Part shown: positions 6,740 to 15,766 of the stretch, in pieces
Numbering within the stretch: position 1 is the first letter of the stretch
Layout: every line of letters starts with the position of its first letter
Source of the DNA: an uncultured Ignavibacteria bacterium
GTDB lineage: Bacteria; Bacteroidota; Ignavibacteria; SZUA-365
DNA length: 64,000 nt
Direction: 5' to 3'
Assembly: GCA_913061095.1 (NCBI GenBank)
Contig: CAJXVM010000009.1
Span: 1-64,000, forward strand
Made by a program: the position numbers and the translations under genes
Notes under the pieces: model-generated
Databases searched by the model: none
Seen by the model: the letters and a program-made list of their open reading frames with translations, nothing else
What the model was told of the DNA's origin: nothing

Positions 6740-8842
6740 TCAGGAAATGTCCGCCATGCTCAGATGGCGGCGGATGCGGGGACCGAGCAACTCGCGGATG
6801 CCGCGATGCTCTTTCTTCCGCAGCTGCGGGTCGGACTCGATGATGCGGAACGCCTCGTCGCGCGCTTCCTGCAGGATGTCGCCGTGCTCGAGCAGGTTGG
6901 CGATGCGAAAGGCCGGATAGCCGTGCTGCTGCGTGCCCCAGAGGTCGCCCGGACCGCGGATCTCCATGTCGACTTCCGCGATGTGGAATCCGTCCGTGCT
7001 GTCGCGCATGGTGTCGAGCCGGCGCCGCAGGTCGGAGATCTGCTTCTGTTCGTCGGTCGATTTCCCGCGTCCCGCAAAGTACATGCGCTTCGTGGTCATC
7101 AGAATGCACCAGGCCTGCTTGTCGCTGCGTCCGACGCGCCCCCGCAGCTGATGCAGCTGCGCGAGACCAAAGCGCTCGGCGTGCTCGATGACCATCACCG
7201 TGGCGTCGGGAATGTCCACGCCGACCTCGATCACCGTCGTCGACACGAGGATGTCGAGCTCCCGCCGCTTGAAGCGCATCATCACGGCGTCCTTTTCATC
7301 GGACTTCATCTGCCCGTGCAGCAGTCCCAGCCGCAGATCCGGGAATACCGCTTCCTTCAGGGATTCATACTCCTCCGTCGCCGCCTTGAGATCGAGCTTC
7401 TCGCTTTCACTGACGAGGGGAAAGACGATGTACGCCTGGTTGCCGCGCTCCACCTCGCCGCGGATGAACACGTATACATTTTCGCGGTCTTCGTCGAAAC
7501 GGATCGCCGTCTTCACCTGCTTGCGGTTCGCGGGGAGTTCGTCGATCACCGAAACGTCGAGGTCGCCGTAGAGCGTCATCGACAGGGTACGGGGAATGGG
7601 CGTTGCCGTCATCACAAGCACGTCGGGCGTGCTGCCCTTCGAGCGCAGCTGTGCCCGCTGGGTCACGCCGAAGCGATGCTGCTCGTCGATGACCACGAGT
7701 CCGAGTCGGTGAAACTGCACGGTTTCCTGTATGAGCGCGTGTGTGCCGACGACGATATCCACGTCGCCGTTGGCCACGGCCGCGAGCAGGGGATTCTTTT
7801 TGCCGGCCGCCTGCTGTCCGGTGAGCAGCTGAATGTTGACCGACAGGTCGTCGACGATCGTGGTGATGCTGCGGAAATGTTGTTCGGCGAGGATTTCCGT
7901 CGGTACCATGAGCGCGCACTGATAGCCGTTGTCCACCGCGAGGAGCATCGACAGCAATGCGACGACGGTCTTTCCCGATCCCACATCGCCCTGCAGCAGG
8001 CGGTTCATGGGGTGCCCGGTGCGCATATCCCCCACGATCTCGTGAAGCACGCGCTTCTGCGCGCCGGTGAGTTCGAAGGGAAGCTGCTCGACGAGCCGGC
8101 GGGCGGTCGGACTCTCCGCGCCGAACGCGATACCGGGCAGTGCCGTGCCCTGGCGGCGCCTGCGCACGGCGAGCTGCAGCGAGAGCATGAAAAATTCATC
8201 GAAGATCAGACGGCGGCGGGCGTGCTCGAGCTGCTCGTTGTCGGGCGGACGATGGATGATCTCCAGCGCGTCGCGAAGAGGCATGAGATGATGTCCGGCA
8301 AGGAAATCCGGGGTGAACCAGTCACGCACCGCGCCGAGGAAACGCTGCAGCACGTGATGCATCAGCCGGCGAAAGCCGCCGTGCCGGTTGAGGCCGACTT
8401 TCTCCAGCTCCGCATTGGAGGGATAGACGGGAATGATGCCGCCGGTGTTGATGAATTCCAGCGTGTCGCCCTCCTGCAGGCGGTCGATGTCGGGGTGCAC
8501 CATGCTGGCTTTGCGGCCGTAAAACTGCACCTCGCCCGAGACAGCGACCATCTGTCCTACGGCGAACGCGTTCTGCCAGTAATTGATACCCTGGAAGAAC
8601 ACCAGCTCCATCGAGCCGCTGCCGTCGCTGAGCGTGACGATGAGGCGCTTGCGGCGTCCTGCCACCGTGTTGATGCGTCCGATTCCTCCGATCACCGTCA
8701 CCACCTCGCCGGGATGCGCGATAAGGTCGCGGATGCTCACGAGCGTGCTGCGATCGAGGTAGCGCCGCGGGAAGTAATACAGCAGGTCCTCGGCCGTGCG
8801 GAGTCCGGCGGATGTCAGCACCTGTGCGCGCCGCGAGCCCAC
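6740..8842 (-). CDS. recG: ATP-dependent DNA helicase RecG
   Basis: At least 700 residues. RecG remodels stalled forks and branched recombination intermediates. Visible: wedge/OB domain in the N-terminal third, Walker A GDVGSGKT, DEQHRFG (DExH box), TATPIPRT, and the helicase C-terminal GRVGRS plus the RecG-specific TEEYESL and GPGDLWGTQQ regions. The GTG at 8842 begins inside the expected helix-hairpin-helix (LPGVGSRRA): codons for QLPGV lie upstream in frame, up to a TGA near 8930. No ATG, GTG or TTG occurs there, only CTG and ATA, so the true start may be non-canonical. Family identification is firm; the 5' end is not. Confidence 0.92.
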   Translation of the reverse strand: MGSRRAQVLTSAGLRTAEDLLYYFPRRYLDRSTLVSIRDLIAHPGEVVTVIGGIGRINTVAGRRKRLIVTLSDGSGSMELVFFQGINYWQNAFAVGQMVAVSGEVQFYGRKASMVHPDIDRLQEGDTLEFINTGGIIPVYPSNAELEKVGLNRHGGFRRLMHHVLQRFLGAVRDWFTPDFLAGHHLMPLRDALEIIHRPPDNEQLEHARRRLIFDEFFMLSLQLAVRRRRQGTALPGIAFGAESPTARRLVEQLPFELTGAQKRVLHEIVGDMRTGHPMNRLLQGDVGSGKTVVALLSMLLAVDNGYQCALMVPTEILAEQHFRSITTIVDDLSVNIQLLTGQQAAGKKNPLLAAVANGDVDIVVGTHALIQETVQFHRLGLVVIDEQHRFGVTQRAQLRSKGSTPDVLVMTATPIPRTLSMTLYGDLDVSVIDELPANRKQVKTAIRFDEDRENVYVFIRGEVERGNQAYIVFPLVSESEKLDLKAATEEYESLKEAVFPDLRLGLLHGQMKSDEKDAVMMRFKRRELDILVSTTVIEVGVDIPDATVMVIEHAERFGLAQLHQLRGRVGRSDKQAWCILMTTKRMYFAGRGKSTDEQKQISDLRRRLDTMRDSTDGFHIAEVDMEIRGPGDLWGTQQHGYPAFRIANLLEHGDILQEARDEAFRIIESDPQLRKKEHRGIRELLGPRIRRHLSMADIS

Positions 8843-8960
8843 GCCGGGCAGCTGCGCAACGGATGTCTGGTCGGGCGTTATGTCGGCTGTGGGCTGCAGG
8901 ATGGGTGTTCGATGGTTCGAAAAATGAAAGCTACATGCTCATGCGATGACTTGCAATCCA

Positions 8961-8993
8961 TTGCCGCCGTTGCGGCGAAATCGCTATATTTTG
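8961..8993 (+). promoter_or_regulatory. Putative promoter for the GT-C/TPR gene
   Basis: TTG at 8961-8963, 21-nt spacer, TATATTTTG at 8985-8993, 36 nt before the start at 9029. Same layout as the predicted ddl and Cys/His-rich promoters. Confidence 0.45.
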
Positions 8994-9028
8994 CAGAATA
9001 TTGTTGAATGAAATGGCCCTGGTAAATC

Positions 9029-11083
9029 ATGGCGAGGAAGAAACCCGGTAACACATCGTCATCCCGTATCCAGCAGCGTCCGCCGCTCGGTGTGTATCGT
9101 TTCAGCGACCCGCTGCGGCTGCTGCTGACGGTACTGTTTCCCCTCATTGCCGCGGTGCCTGCGCTGTATTACGCGATCCCGATGGGCTCGCTGATCGGTG
9201 AAGCGGCTTTCCCGATCGATGCAGCCTATGTGCCGATCACCTTCGCGCGCAATCTGCTCGAGCACGGCGCGTATTCCTTTCACGCCACGGATATGGTAAC
9301 CTCCGGTGCGATGGCTCCCCTGCAGGTATTCCTGCTCGCGCTGCTCGGCATCGTGATCCCGGACGGTGTTACGGCGAGCTTCGTGCTCGGCATCACTGCG
9401 TTCGCCGTCACGGCGGGACTGACCTTCCGACTCGGCATCCTGCTCATCCCGGACCGGCAATGGATGGCCGCCGCGGCCGCCCTGCTGGTGGCCCTGTCGC
9501 CGCGTCTCGCCGGTGCCGCCGTGGCCGGACTCCCCACGATGCTCTTTGCCGCACTGATCCTCGCATCCGCGACAGCATATTTCGCGCGACGCTCGGCGCT
9601 GTTTTTCATCTTCGCCGGACTCGCCCTCTGGGTACGGCCTGATGCGCTGATCTTCGTCGTCGCCGCCATCCTGCATCTTCTCTACAATCATGCCGGTGTT
9701 CCCGCGAAGCACAAGCCCGGCACCGCAGCCACGAACAGCGCGCCCGACGAAAAGGCAGCGGCTCCCGCCGGTCGTCCCGTGACAGGGCGCCAGACCGCCG
9801 TCGGTGCGCTGCTGTTTCTCGCGCTTGCCGCGGGATACGCGGTGTTCAATGCGCTGCTCGGCGGCAGCGTGCTTCCTGCCGCGGTGGAATCGCATCTCGC
9901 GTACTATTCCGGAACGGCACAGACATATTTCTCCGGTGTAACGCGTGTGTTCAACCATTCGTGGAATGCGGTCCTGCTCGTGTTTGCGGTTCTCGGGCTT
10001 GCCGTCATGCTGGTTCGATTGTTGCGCCGCCATCCGCTGCCGATGTTCATGTCCGCAGCGACGGTAATCGGTTTCGTGTTCGGGTATGCCCTGATCCATC
10101 CGGTGATCCTGAATCCGCATCTGCTGCTTCCCGTGATGCCGTTTTTCATCCTCCTCGGAGTATGGGGGCTGCTGCAGGTGTTCGATCTCATCGCCCGCGC
10201 GGTGAAGGGCGGCGCGGTACGCACGGTCTCGGTCGTTGTGATTGCGGCGGCGATCGTCGTGATCGCGGGATTCGAAGTCGCCGACTGGGGGCATCAGCGC
10301 AGCGTGCACAACCGTTCGGTGCAGTATCTGCTTGACCGCCATGTGGCCATGGGAAAATGGATCGCGGAGCATACGCCCGAGGATGCGCTGGTGGCGACGC
10401 ATGTGCCGGGCGCGATCGGCTGGTATGGTGACCGCGCCGTGATCGACATCAAGGGAGCGGTGTCGCCCGAAGTTCTCCCGACGATCGGGGATCTGCCGGG
10501 ATTGACGGCCATGCTCGACGACCGCGGTGTCGATTATATCGCGAGCGTCCGCGACGAATTCGAAGTCGTGAATGTCAATCCCCTCGTCTCGTCGAACCGT
10601 TCCGAACCCGGTGTCGCGGAAGTGTTTCGGTACATCCCGACGCGGACGCATATCATGTCGCAGCGCGCCAGCGTGATGAATCTGCAGGCCTCGCAGTTGC
10701 TGCGGCAGGAACGCTACGATGACGCGGTCGGCCTGCTTGAACGGTCCCTGCGCGCCGATCCGTTTTCGAGCCGCACGAATACGCTGCTGGGCATTACGCA
10801 GCTGCGAAGCGGCGACACGAACGCCGCCATTACTGCGCTGCGGCAGGCTCTGGCGCTGCATCCGCAGTACGCTCCGGCCATGGTGCCGCTGGGCGACGTC
10901 CTCGTCAATCAGAAGAATTTCACCGAAGGACTGCGCATCCTGCGCCGGGCCGTGCGGCTGAACCCGCAGTCCACCGTTGCGAAGGAATCCCTCAAAGCTG
11001 CCGAGAAGGCGCAGCGTGAGGATTCACTTGGCGAGAGCGTGACCTTCTCCATTGAACTGCAAGCTCCATCAGGAACGCGCTGA
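9029..11083 (+). CDS. GT-C type membrane glycosyltransferase with C-terminal TPR domain
   Basis: 684 residues. After a basic cytoplasmic N-terminus, about ten or more hydrophobic segments run to residue about 420. The first periplasmic loop, FPIDAAYVPITFARNLLEHG (about 55-75), with a later TSGAMAPLQVFLLAL, follows the DDAYI..RYARNL pattern of polyprenyl-phosphate-sugar dependent GT-C enzymes. A soluble region follows (about 430-530), then TPR-like helices (about 545-665; MNLQASQLLRQERYDDAVGLLERSL, AAITALRQALALHP). The fold points to transfer of a sugar from a lipid carrier on the outer face of the inner membrane; donor and acceptor unknown. Ends 3 nt before the glycosidase gene, so the two are likely co-expressed. 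Confidence 0.7.
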   Translation: MARKKPGNTSSSRIQQRPPLGVYRFSDPLRLLLTVLFPLIAAVPALYYAIPMGSLIGEAAFPIDAAYVPITFARNLLEHGAYSFHATDMVTSGAMAPLQVFLLALLGIVIPDGVTASFVLGITAFAVTAGLTFRLGILLIPDRQWMAAAAALLVALSPRLAGAAVAGLPTMLFAALILASATAYFARRSALFFIFAGLALWVRPDALIFVVAAILHLLYNHAGVPAKHKPGTAATNSAPDEKAAAPAGRPVTGRQTAVGALLFLALAAGYAVFNALLGGSVLPAAVESHLAYYSGTAQTYFSGVTRVFNHSWNAVLLVFAVLGLAVMLVRLLRRHPLPMFMSAATVIGFVFGYALIHPVILNPHLLLPVMPFFILLGVWGLLQVFDLIARAVKGGAVRTVSVVVIAAAIVVIAGFEVADWGHQRSVHNRSVQYLLDRHVAMGKWIAEHTPEDALVATHVPGAIGWYGDRAVIDIKGAVSPEVLPTIGDLPGLTAMLDDRGVDYIASVRDEFEVVNVNPLVSSNRSEPGVAEVFRYIPTRTHIMSQRASVMNLQASQLLRQERYDDAVGLLERSLRADPFSSRTNTLLGITQLRSGDTNAAITALRQALALHPQYAPAMVPLGDVLVNQKNFTEGLRILRRAVRLNPQSTVAKESLKAAEKAQREDSLGESVTFSIELQAPSGTR

Positions 11084-11086
11084 TCC

Positions 11087-12814
11087 ATGCGACACCACCG
11101 CCGCTTTCTGCCGCTGCTTTCCGTGCTGCTTCTTGCGGCGGGGATGCTCGCGCCCTCGCTTTCAGCGCAGCAGGCGCGCCGTGAGCTGCGGGGCGTGTGG
11201 CTGACGACGCTGCTCGGGCTGGACTGGCCGGCGGCATCGCTGCGCGGCAATCCCGCGGCACAGCAGCAGGCACTGCGGGAGATCCTGGATGATTTGAAGG
11301 CGCGGCATTTCAACACGGTCTTCTTCCAGGTGCGGTCGCGCGGCAATGCGATGTACCGCTCCGCGCTGGAGCCCTGGGCATCGGAGCTGACCGGCACACT
11401 CGGCGCCGATCCCGGCTGGGATCCGCTCGACTTCGCCATCCGCGAGGCCCATGCGCGTGGCATGGTCCTGCATGCCTGGTTCAATGTCTGCCGCGTCTGG
11501 AGCAAGGGCACGCCGCCGCGGAGCACGCCTCTGCACGTAGTGCGCGCGCATCCCGGATGGGTGCAGCGTTTCGGCGATGACATGTGGATCGATCCGGGCA
11601 TCCCGGAAGCGCGTGAATACACCGTGCGTGTGATGGAGGATCTCGTTCGCCGCTATCCCATCGACGGCATCCACCTCGACTATATCCGCTATCCCGACCG
11701 CGGTTTCAAGGACGAGGACAGCTGGCGGCACAGCGGGCGGCGCGGTTCGCGCGACGACTGGCGGCGAGACAACGTCAGCCTGCTCGTGCGAAACGCCTAC
11801 GAGCGGCTGACCGCTATTCGTCCCTCGCTGCAGGTGGGCTCCGCCCCCATCGGCATCTACCGCAACATTGACGGAGCCCGCGGCTGGGAGGGACGCAACG
11901 CGATTTTCCAGGACTCCCGGCGGTGGCTGCGCGAGGGATACCACGACTACGTGGTTCCGCAGATTTACTGGGGACTGACACGGCGGGGGAGCCGCATTGA
12001 TTTCGAGGCGCTGGTGAATGACTGGAAGACCAATGCGTCCGGGCGCCATGTCTATGCCGGCATCGCCGCCTACAAGAAGCAAGTGCATCCCTGGCTGCAC
12101 GAACATATCGATGCCTGCCGCGAGCTCGGTGCCGACGGCGCAGTGTTTTTCCGTTACGAGCATATCCGTGGGAACACGCTCGGCGGTCGATTCGATGATT
12201 TGCGTCTTCCGCCACCGCTGACCTGGCGCGACAACCTGCGGCCGAATCCGCCGCTCTCGGTGCGCGTCGACGACCACGCCGTGCACTGGGACGAGCCCGT
12301 CCCGGCTGCGGATGGCGACCGCGCGTCCTGGTATGCTCTCTATGGATTCCGCGACAGCGGCGCGCAGCGGGGGGTGCTTCTTGACGTGCTGCCGGGGGAT
12401 GCGCGTTCGGCATCGCGTCACGAAGGATTCGAGCATTACGCCGTCACCGCGCTGGATGCGTTTTTCAACGAGAGCGGTCCGGCGGAGGAAGGTGTGGGTG
12501 TCGCCGTGGCCGCCGATGGGGGCAGAGAAGAACTCAGCGCACCGTCGATCGCCGTGCCGGGACCAACCATTTCCATGCCGCAGAATGCCGGTCCTCTCGT
12601 GCTGCTCGGGTATGAACTGCAGCAGGATGCCTACGTGCGTCTGCGGCTGATGAACAGTGCGGGCGCGGAAGTCCTGGTGCTGGTTGACGGGATGCGCTCT
12701 GCCGGCACACATGTGCTAGGCATCGAGCGGAGCCGCCTCCCGGATGATATTCACCGCTACATATTCGAGGCGGGCGATGTGCGATACATCATGGATTTTT
12801 CACTCGACTCCTGA
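11087..12814 (+). CDS. Secreted GHL10-type glycoside hydrolase (YngK/DUF187-like)
   Basis: 575 residues with a signal peptide (about 1-27, ending SLSAQQ). The catalytic TIM barrel starts RRELRGVWLTT, continues FNTVFFQVRSRGNAMY, LHAWFNVCRV, DGIHLDYIRYPD (about 202-213, the likely carboxylate region) and DYVVPQIYWG, all typical of the GHL10 family of bacterial predicted glycosidases. A C-terminal beta domain (about 420-575) with NAGPLVLLGYELQQ and a last segment GTHVLGIERSRL resembles a fibronectin-like or FlgD-like module. Substrate unknown; a cell-wall or exopolysaccharide target is inference from the family and the neighbouring glycosyltransferase. Confidence 0.8.
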   Translation: MRHHRRFLPLLSVLLLAAGMLAPSLSAQQARRELRGVWLTTLLGLDWPAASLRGNPAAQQQALREILDDLKARHFNTVFFQVRSRGNAMYRSALEPWASELTGTLGADPGWDPLDFAIREAHARGMVLHAWFNVCRVWSKGTPPRSTPLHVVRAHPGWVQRFGDDMWIDPGIPEAREYTVRVMEDLVRRYPIDGIHLDYIRYPDRGFKDEDSWRHSGRRGSRDDWRRDNVSLLVRNAYERLTAIRPSLQVGSAPIGIYRNIDGARGWEGRNAIFQDSRRWLREGYHDYVVPQIYWGLTRRGSRIDFEALVNDWKTNASGRHVYAGIAAYKKQVHPWLHEHIDACRELGADGAVFFRYEHIRGNTLGGRFDDLRLPPPLTWRDNLRPNPPLSVRVDDHAVHWDEPVPAADGDRASWYALYGFRDSGAQRGVLLDVLPGDARSASRHEGFEHYAVTALDAFFNESGPAEEGVGVAVAADGGREELSAPSIAVPGPTISMPQNAGPLVLLGYELQQDAYVRLRLMNSAGAEVLVLVDGMRSAGTHVLGIERSRLPDDIHRYIFEAGDVRYIMDFSLDS

Positions 12815-12828
12815 GCATTCCCGGTGAT

Positions 12829-12849
12829 ACTGCCTCGGCGGCAGTTTCC
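12829..12849 (+). terminator. Weak terminator after the glycosidase
   Basis: ACTGCC (12829-12834), loop TCGGC, GGCAGT (12840-12845) then TTT. Short 6-bp stem with a brief T-run; placed between the glycosidase stop and glnE. Confidence 0.45.
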
Positions 12850-12889
12850 CGGTACATGAACCCGCAGGTTTTTCTTGTATCTTTCCTCC

Positions 12890-15766
12890 GTGATTCACCG
12901 TTCACACATCGAGAAGCAGCTGCTGGAATCGCTGCGTGACGCGGCGCCGGCGGAGTCTGTTCTGCGGCACTGCGCTGATCCGGAGCGTTGCACGCAGCTG
13001 TACAGAGGACTGCTCCTGCGTGCAGCCGTGGCGCTCCGCAACGGTGCCGCGCTGGCGGAGGCGCATCTCGCCTCCGTGCTGCTCGACGTACCTGATCCCG
13101 AACGCTTTCTGCTGCATCTGGACCGGTTCATCGAGGCCTCATTCAATCCCGCCGGCATTCTGGAGGATCTGTTCGGACGGCCCGCGCTGCTGGCACAGTA
13201 TGCCCGACTGGTGGCATCATCCGGCTGGCTCGCCGACACGCTGGTGCGTGAGGCCCGCCTGTTCCGCTGGCTCTTCGAGAGCGGTGTGCTGGAGCAGCAG
13301 CCATCACGTCCCGCACTCCGCCGGGCAGCGGAGAACACCATGCAGCGTTTCGCACGCAGTGAACAGCGTCTCAACGCGCTGCGGCGCTTCCAGCGGCGTG
13401 AACTGTTGCGTATCGCGGCGGCGGATCTGCTGGGGCGCAAGGACCTCGGGCAGGTGCTGGCCGAACTCAGTGCGCTGGCGGATGCGGTGGTTGGCTGCGT
13501 GCTGGCCGAAGCACAGAGCGCCGTGCGGGCGCGTCCCGGTGCCGACCACGAACCCGCCATCGCCGTCATCGCGCTCGGAAAACTCGGGGGAGAGGAGCTC
13601 AATTACAGCTCAGACATCGACCTCATGATCGTGTACGCGCCACCGTCAGCGGATGAAGCACACGCCTTCGCTGTCGCGACGGTCAGGGAAATGCTGCGCA
13701 TGCTGACGGCGGTGACGCCGGAGGGCATGCTGTATCGCACGGATCTGCGCCTGCGTCCCGACGGTGCGTCCGGTGCGCTCGCCATGTCGCTCCCGGCCAC
13801 GGTCACCTATTACGAGAGCCGCGGTCAGCTGTGGGAACGACAGATGCTGCTGCGCGCCCGCATCTGCGCAGGCGATGCAGAGTTCGGACGCCGGGTGCTC
13901 GCGGGACTGCGTCCCTTTGTCTATCCTCGAACAGCAACCCGGATGCCCTCGGAGCTGACCGCGGATATTCAGACGCGTCTTGCGGAACGCTGGAAGGAAG
14001 ACCGGAATGTCAAGCACATGCGCGGCGGGATTCGGCAGATCGAATTCAGCCTGCAGGTTCTCCAGCTGCTGCATGCCCCGCGCCTGCCACAGCTGCGCAC
14101 ACCGTCAACGCTGCGCTCCATCGCCGTCCTTGCGGAGGCGGAATTGCTGACGCTCGAAGAGGAGGCGCTGCTCCGTGACGCGTACCTCTTTCTGCGGCGC
14201 ATCGAGCACCTGCTGCAGCTCGAGGCGTTTGAGCAGACCCATACTATTCCCGACGATGAGACGGCACTCGGCCGTCTCGCCTGGGCCGCGGGATTCAGCA
14301 GCGGCGAGGAGTTCGCGCGGCGCCTCTCCCGCGTGCGTGACGCCGTTGTGCGTATCTGTTCCGGGCTGCTGCCACTGTCTGGCGGGGATGAAGCGCGCCC
14401 GGATATTCCCAGTGCATTTCGCGATCCGGAGCGCGCCCGGAAGCTGCTGGATGAACTGCGGCAGGGACGCTCGAGCCGTCCCCGCTCACGTGGGGAGCGG
14501 GAACGCATGCATGCACTGATCCCAGTGATCGCCGGGGAACTCACCGCGCTTCCGCTGCCGGACGATGCCCTCGCCGCGCTCGAACAGTTTGTACATCGTT
14601 CCGCGTCCGCCAGCGCTGTTGTCGGACTGCTGGAACAGGAGCCGGCACGCGCGCTGCTGCTGCGGCTTGCATCGCTGGCACCGCTGACACTGCGCGAACT
14701 CGAAACGGATCCCCTCGCACTCGAGCTTGTATTTACGGGATACGACGCGGCGATCCTGACGTCCCGTCGCCTCGCCGTCGTTCGCCGTACACGCGCCATG
14801 GCGGATTTCCTTTTCGGTGAAAGCGATCTCGACGGTTGTTCGAAAACGCTGACCGAAACGGCGGATATGCTGCTGCAGCGGGCATTGATAGAACATGCAG
14901 CCGAACCGCCGCCGTTTGTCGTGCTTGCGATGGGGAAGTATGGCGGCGGCGAGCTGATCCCCGGCAGCGACCTCGATGTCATATTCATTTTCGACGGTCA
15001 GGAGGCGGGTGCGCAGGAGAACGCGCAGACGCTCGCTCGCCGTTGTATCACGGCGATGCGCGGAGATGGCGGGGGCGCACCTCTGTACGAGGTCGATGCA
15101 CGGCTGCGGCCCGAGGGACGCAATGCTCCGCTCGCCGTATCACGGGATGCATGGTTGCGGTATATGGAGACGCGGGCGTCTATCTGGGAACTGCAGTCGC
15201 TGCTGCGTGCGCGTCCCGCCGCGGGCGATGCGGATCTCGCCGCGCGGCTGCGCGAGGACATCGCCGCCATGCACGCGCGTTTCATCCTCACATCCGAGCA
15301 TGTGGAGTCCATTCGTGCGATGCGCGCGCAGATGGAACCGCAGAGCCGCTTCCGCCAGCGGGATTTCCTTGACATCAAGCGGTCGGCGGGCGGCATGGTG
15401 GATGCGGAGTTCGCCGCCCAGCTGCTCTTTCTTTCCATTGGCAGCAGTGCGATCGGTGCTGCATCGGTTGCGCTGCAGGATCTTCGCGGTCGCGCGGTGG
15501 CCGATCCCGATCTGCTGGGGCGCATGGCTACAACCTATACGTTTCTGCGCCGCCTGCAGCTGTCATTCCGGGTTCTTCTTGATATGCCGGGGAATCTCTT
15601 TCCCGACGATGCTGATGCGCGCGAGCGGCTCGCCGCAGTGATGGACATGGAAGGCGGCGATGCCCTGTTCGATCACACGGCCGCACTGATGCGCCGCAAC
15701 CGCAAGGATTTCAATGCGCTTTGTGACTATCTTTCCCATCGCTCTGTCCGCCGAACCGAACGGTAA
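12890..15766 (+). CDS. glnE: Bifunctional glutamine synthetase adenylyltransferase/adenylyl-removing enzyme
   Basis: About 958 residues from the GTG at 12890; a TTG at 12875 would add five. GlnE adds and removes AMP on glutamine synthetase to set its activity according to nitrogen status. Both nucleotidyltransferase domains are intact: N-terminal GKLGGEELNYSSDIDLM (deadenylase side, about 232-248) and C-terminal GKYGGGELIPGSDLDVIF (adenylylating side, about 682-699), each with the GS..D.D metal motif. Conserved RQIEFSLQ and GGMVDAEF follow each domain. The stop overlaps the truA start (TAATG). A likely substrate, glnA with the adenylylation-loop tyrosine, ends at 570. Confidence 0.94.
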   Translation: MIHRSHIEKQLLESLRDAAPAESVLRHCADPERCTQLYRGLLLRAAVALRNGAALAEAHLASVLLDVPDPERFLLHLDRFIEASFNPAGILEDLFGRPALLAQYARLVASSGWLADTLVREARLFRWLFESGVLEQQPSRPALRRAAENTMQRFARSEQRLNALRRFQRRELLRIAAADLLGRKDLGQVLAELSALADAVVGCVLAEAQSAVRARPGADHEPAIAVIALGKLGGEELNYSSDIDLMIVYAPPSADEAHAFAVATVREMLRMLTAVTPEGMLYRTDLRLRPDGASGALAMSLPATVTYYESRGQLWERQMLLRARICAGDAEFGRRVLAGLRPFVYPRTATRMPSELTADIQTRLAERWKEDRNVKHMRGGIRQIEFSLQVLQLLHAPRLPQLRTPSTLRSIAVLAEAELLTLEEEALLRDAYLFLRRIEHLLQLEAFEQTHTIPDDETALGRLAWAAGFSSGEEFARRLSRVRDAVVRICSGLLPLSGGDEARPDIPSAFRDPERARKLLDELRQGRSSRPRSRGERERMHALIPVIAGELTALPLPDDALAALEQFVHRSASASAVVGLLEQEPARALLLRLASLAPLTLRELETDPLALELVFTGYDAAILTSRRLAVVRRTRAMADFLFGESDLDGCSKTLTETADMLLQRALIEHAAEPPPFVVLAMGKYGGGELIPGSDLDVIFIFDGQEAGAQENAQTLARRCITAMRGDGGGAPLYEVDARLRPEGRNAPLAVSRDAWLRYMETRASIWELQSLLRARPAAGDADLAARLREDIAAMHARFILTSEHVESIRAMRAQMEPQSRFRQRDFLDIKRSAGGMVDAEFAAQLLFLSIGSSAIGAASVALQDLRGRAVADPDLLGRMATTYTFLRRLQLSFRVLLDMPGNLFPDDADARERLAAVMDMEGGDALFDHTAALMRRNRKDFNALCDYLSHRSVRRTER

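Noticed and set aside
6764-9007. 747-codon open frame on the plus strand opposite recG
   Set aside because: It mirrors recG in a high-GC codon context, has no family motif or ribosome site, and its product is rich in H, R, A and V as expected for antisense frames.
9059-10861. 600-codon antisense frame opposite the GT-C gene
   Set aside because: Low-complexity R/E/Q/H-rich product without motifs; the sense frame has membrane helices and a TPR domain.
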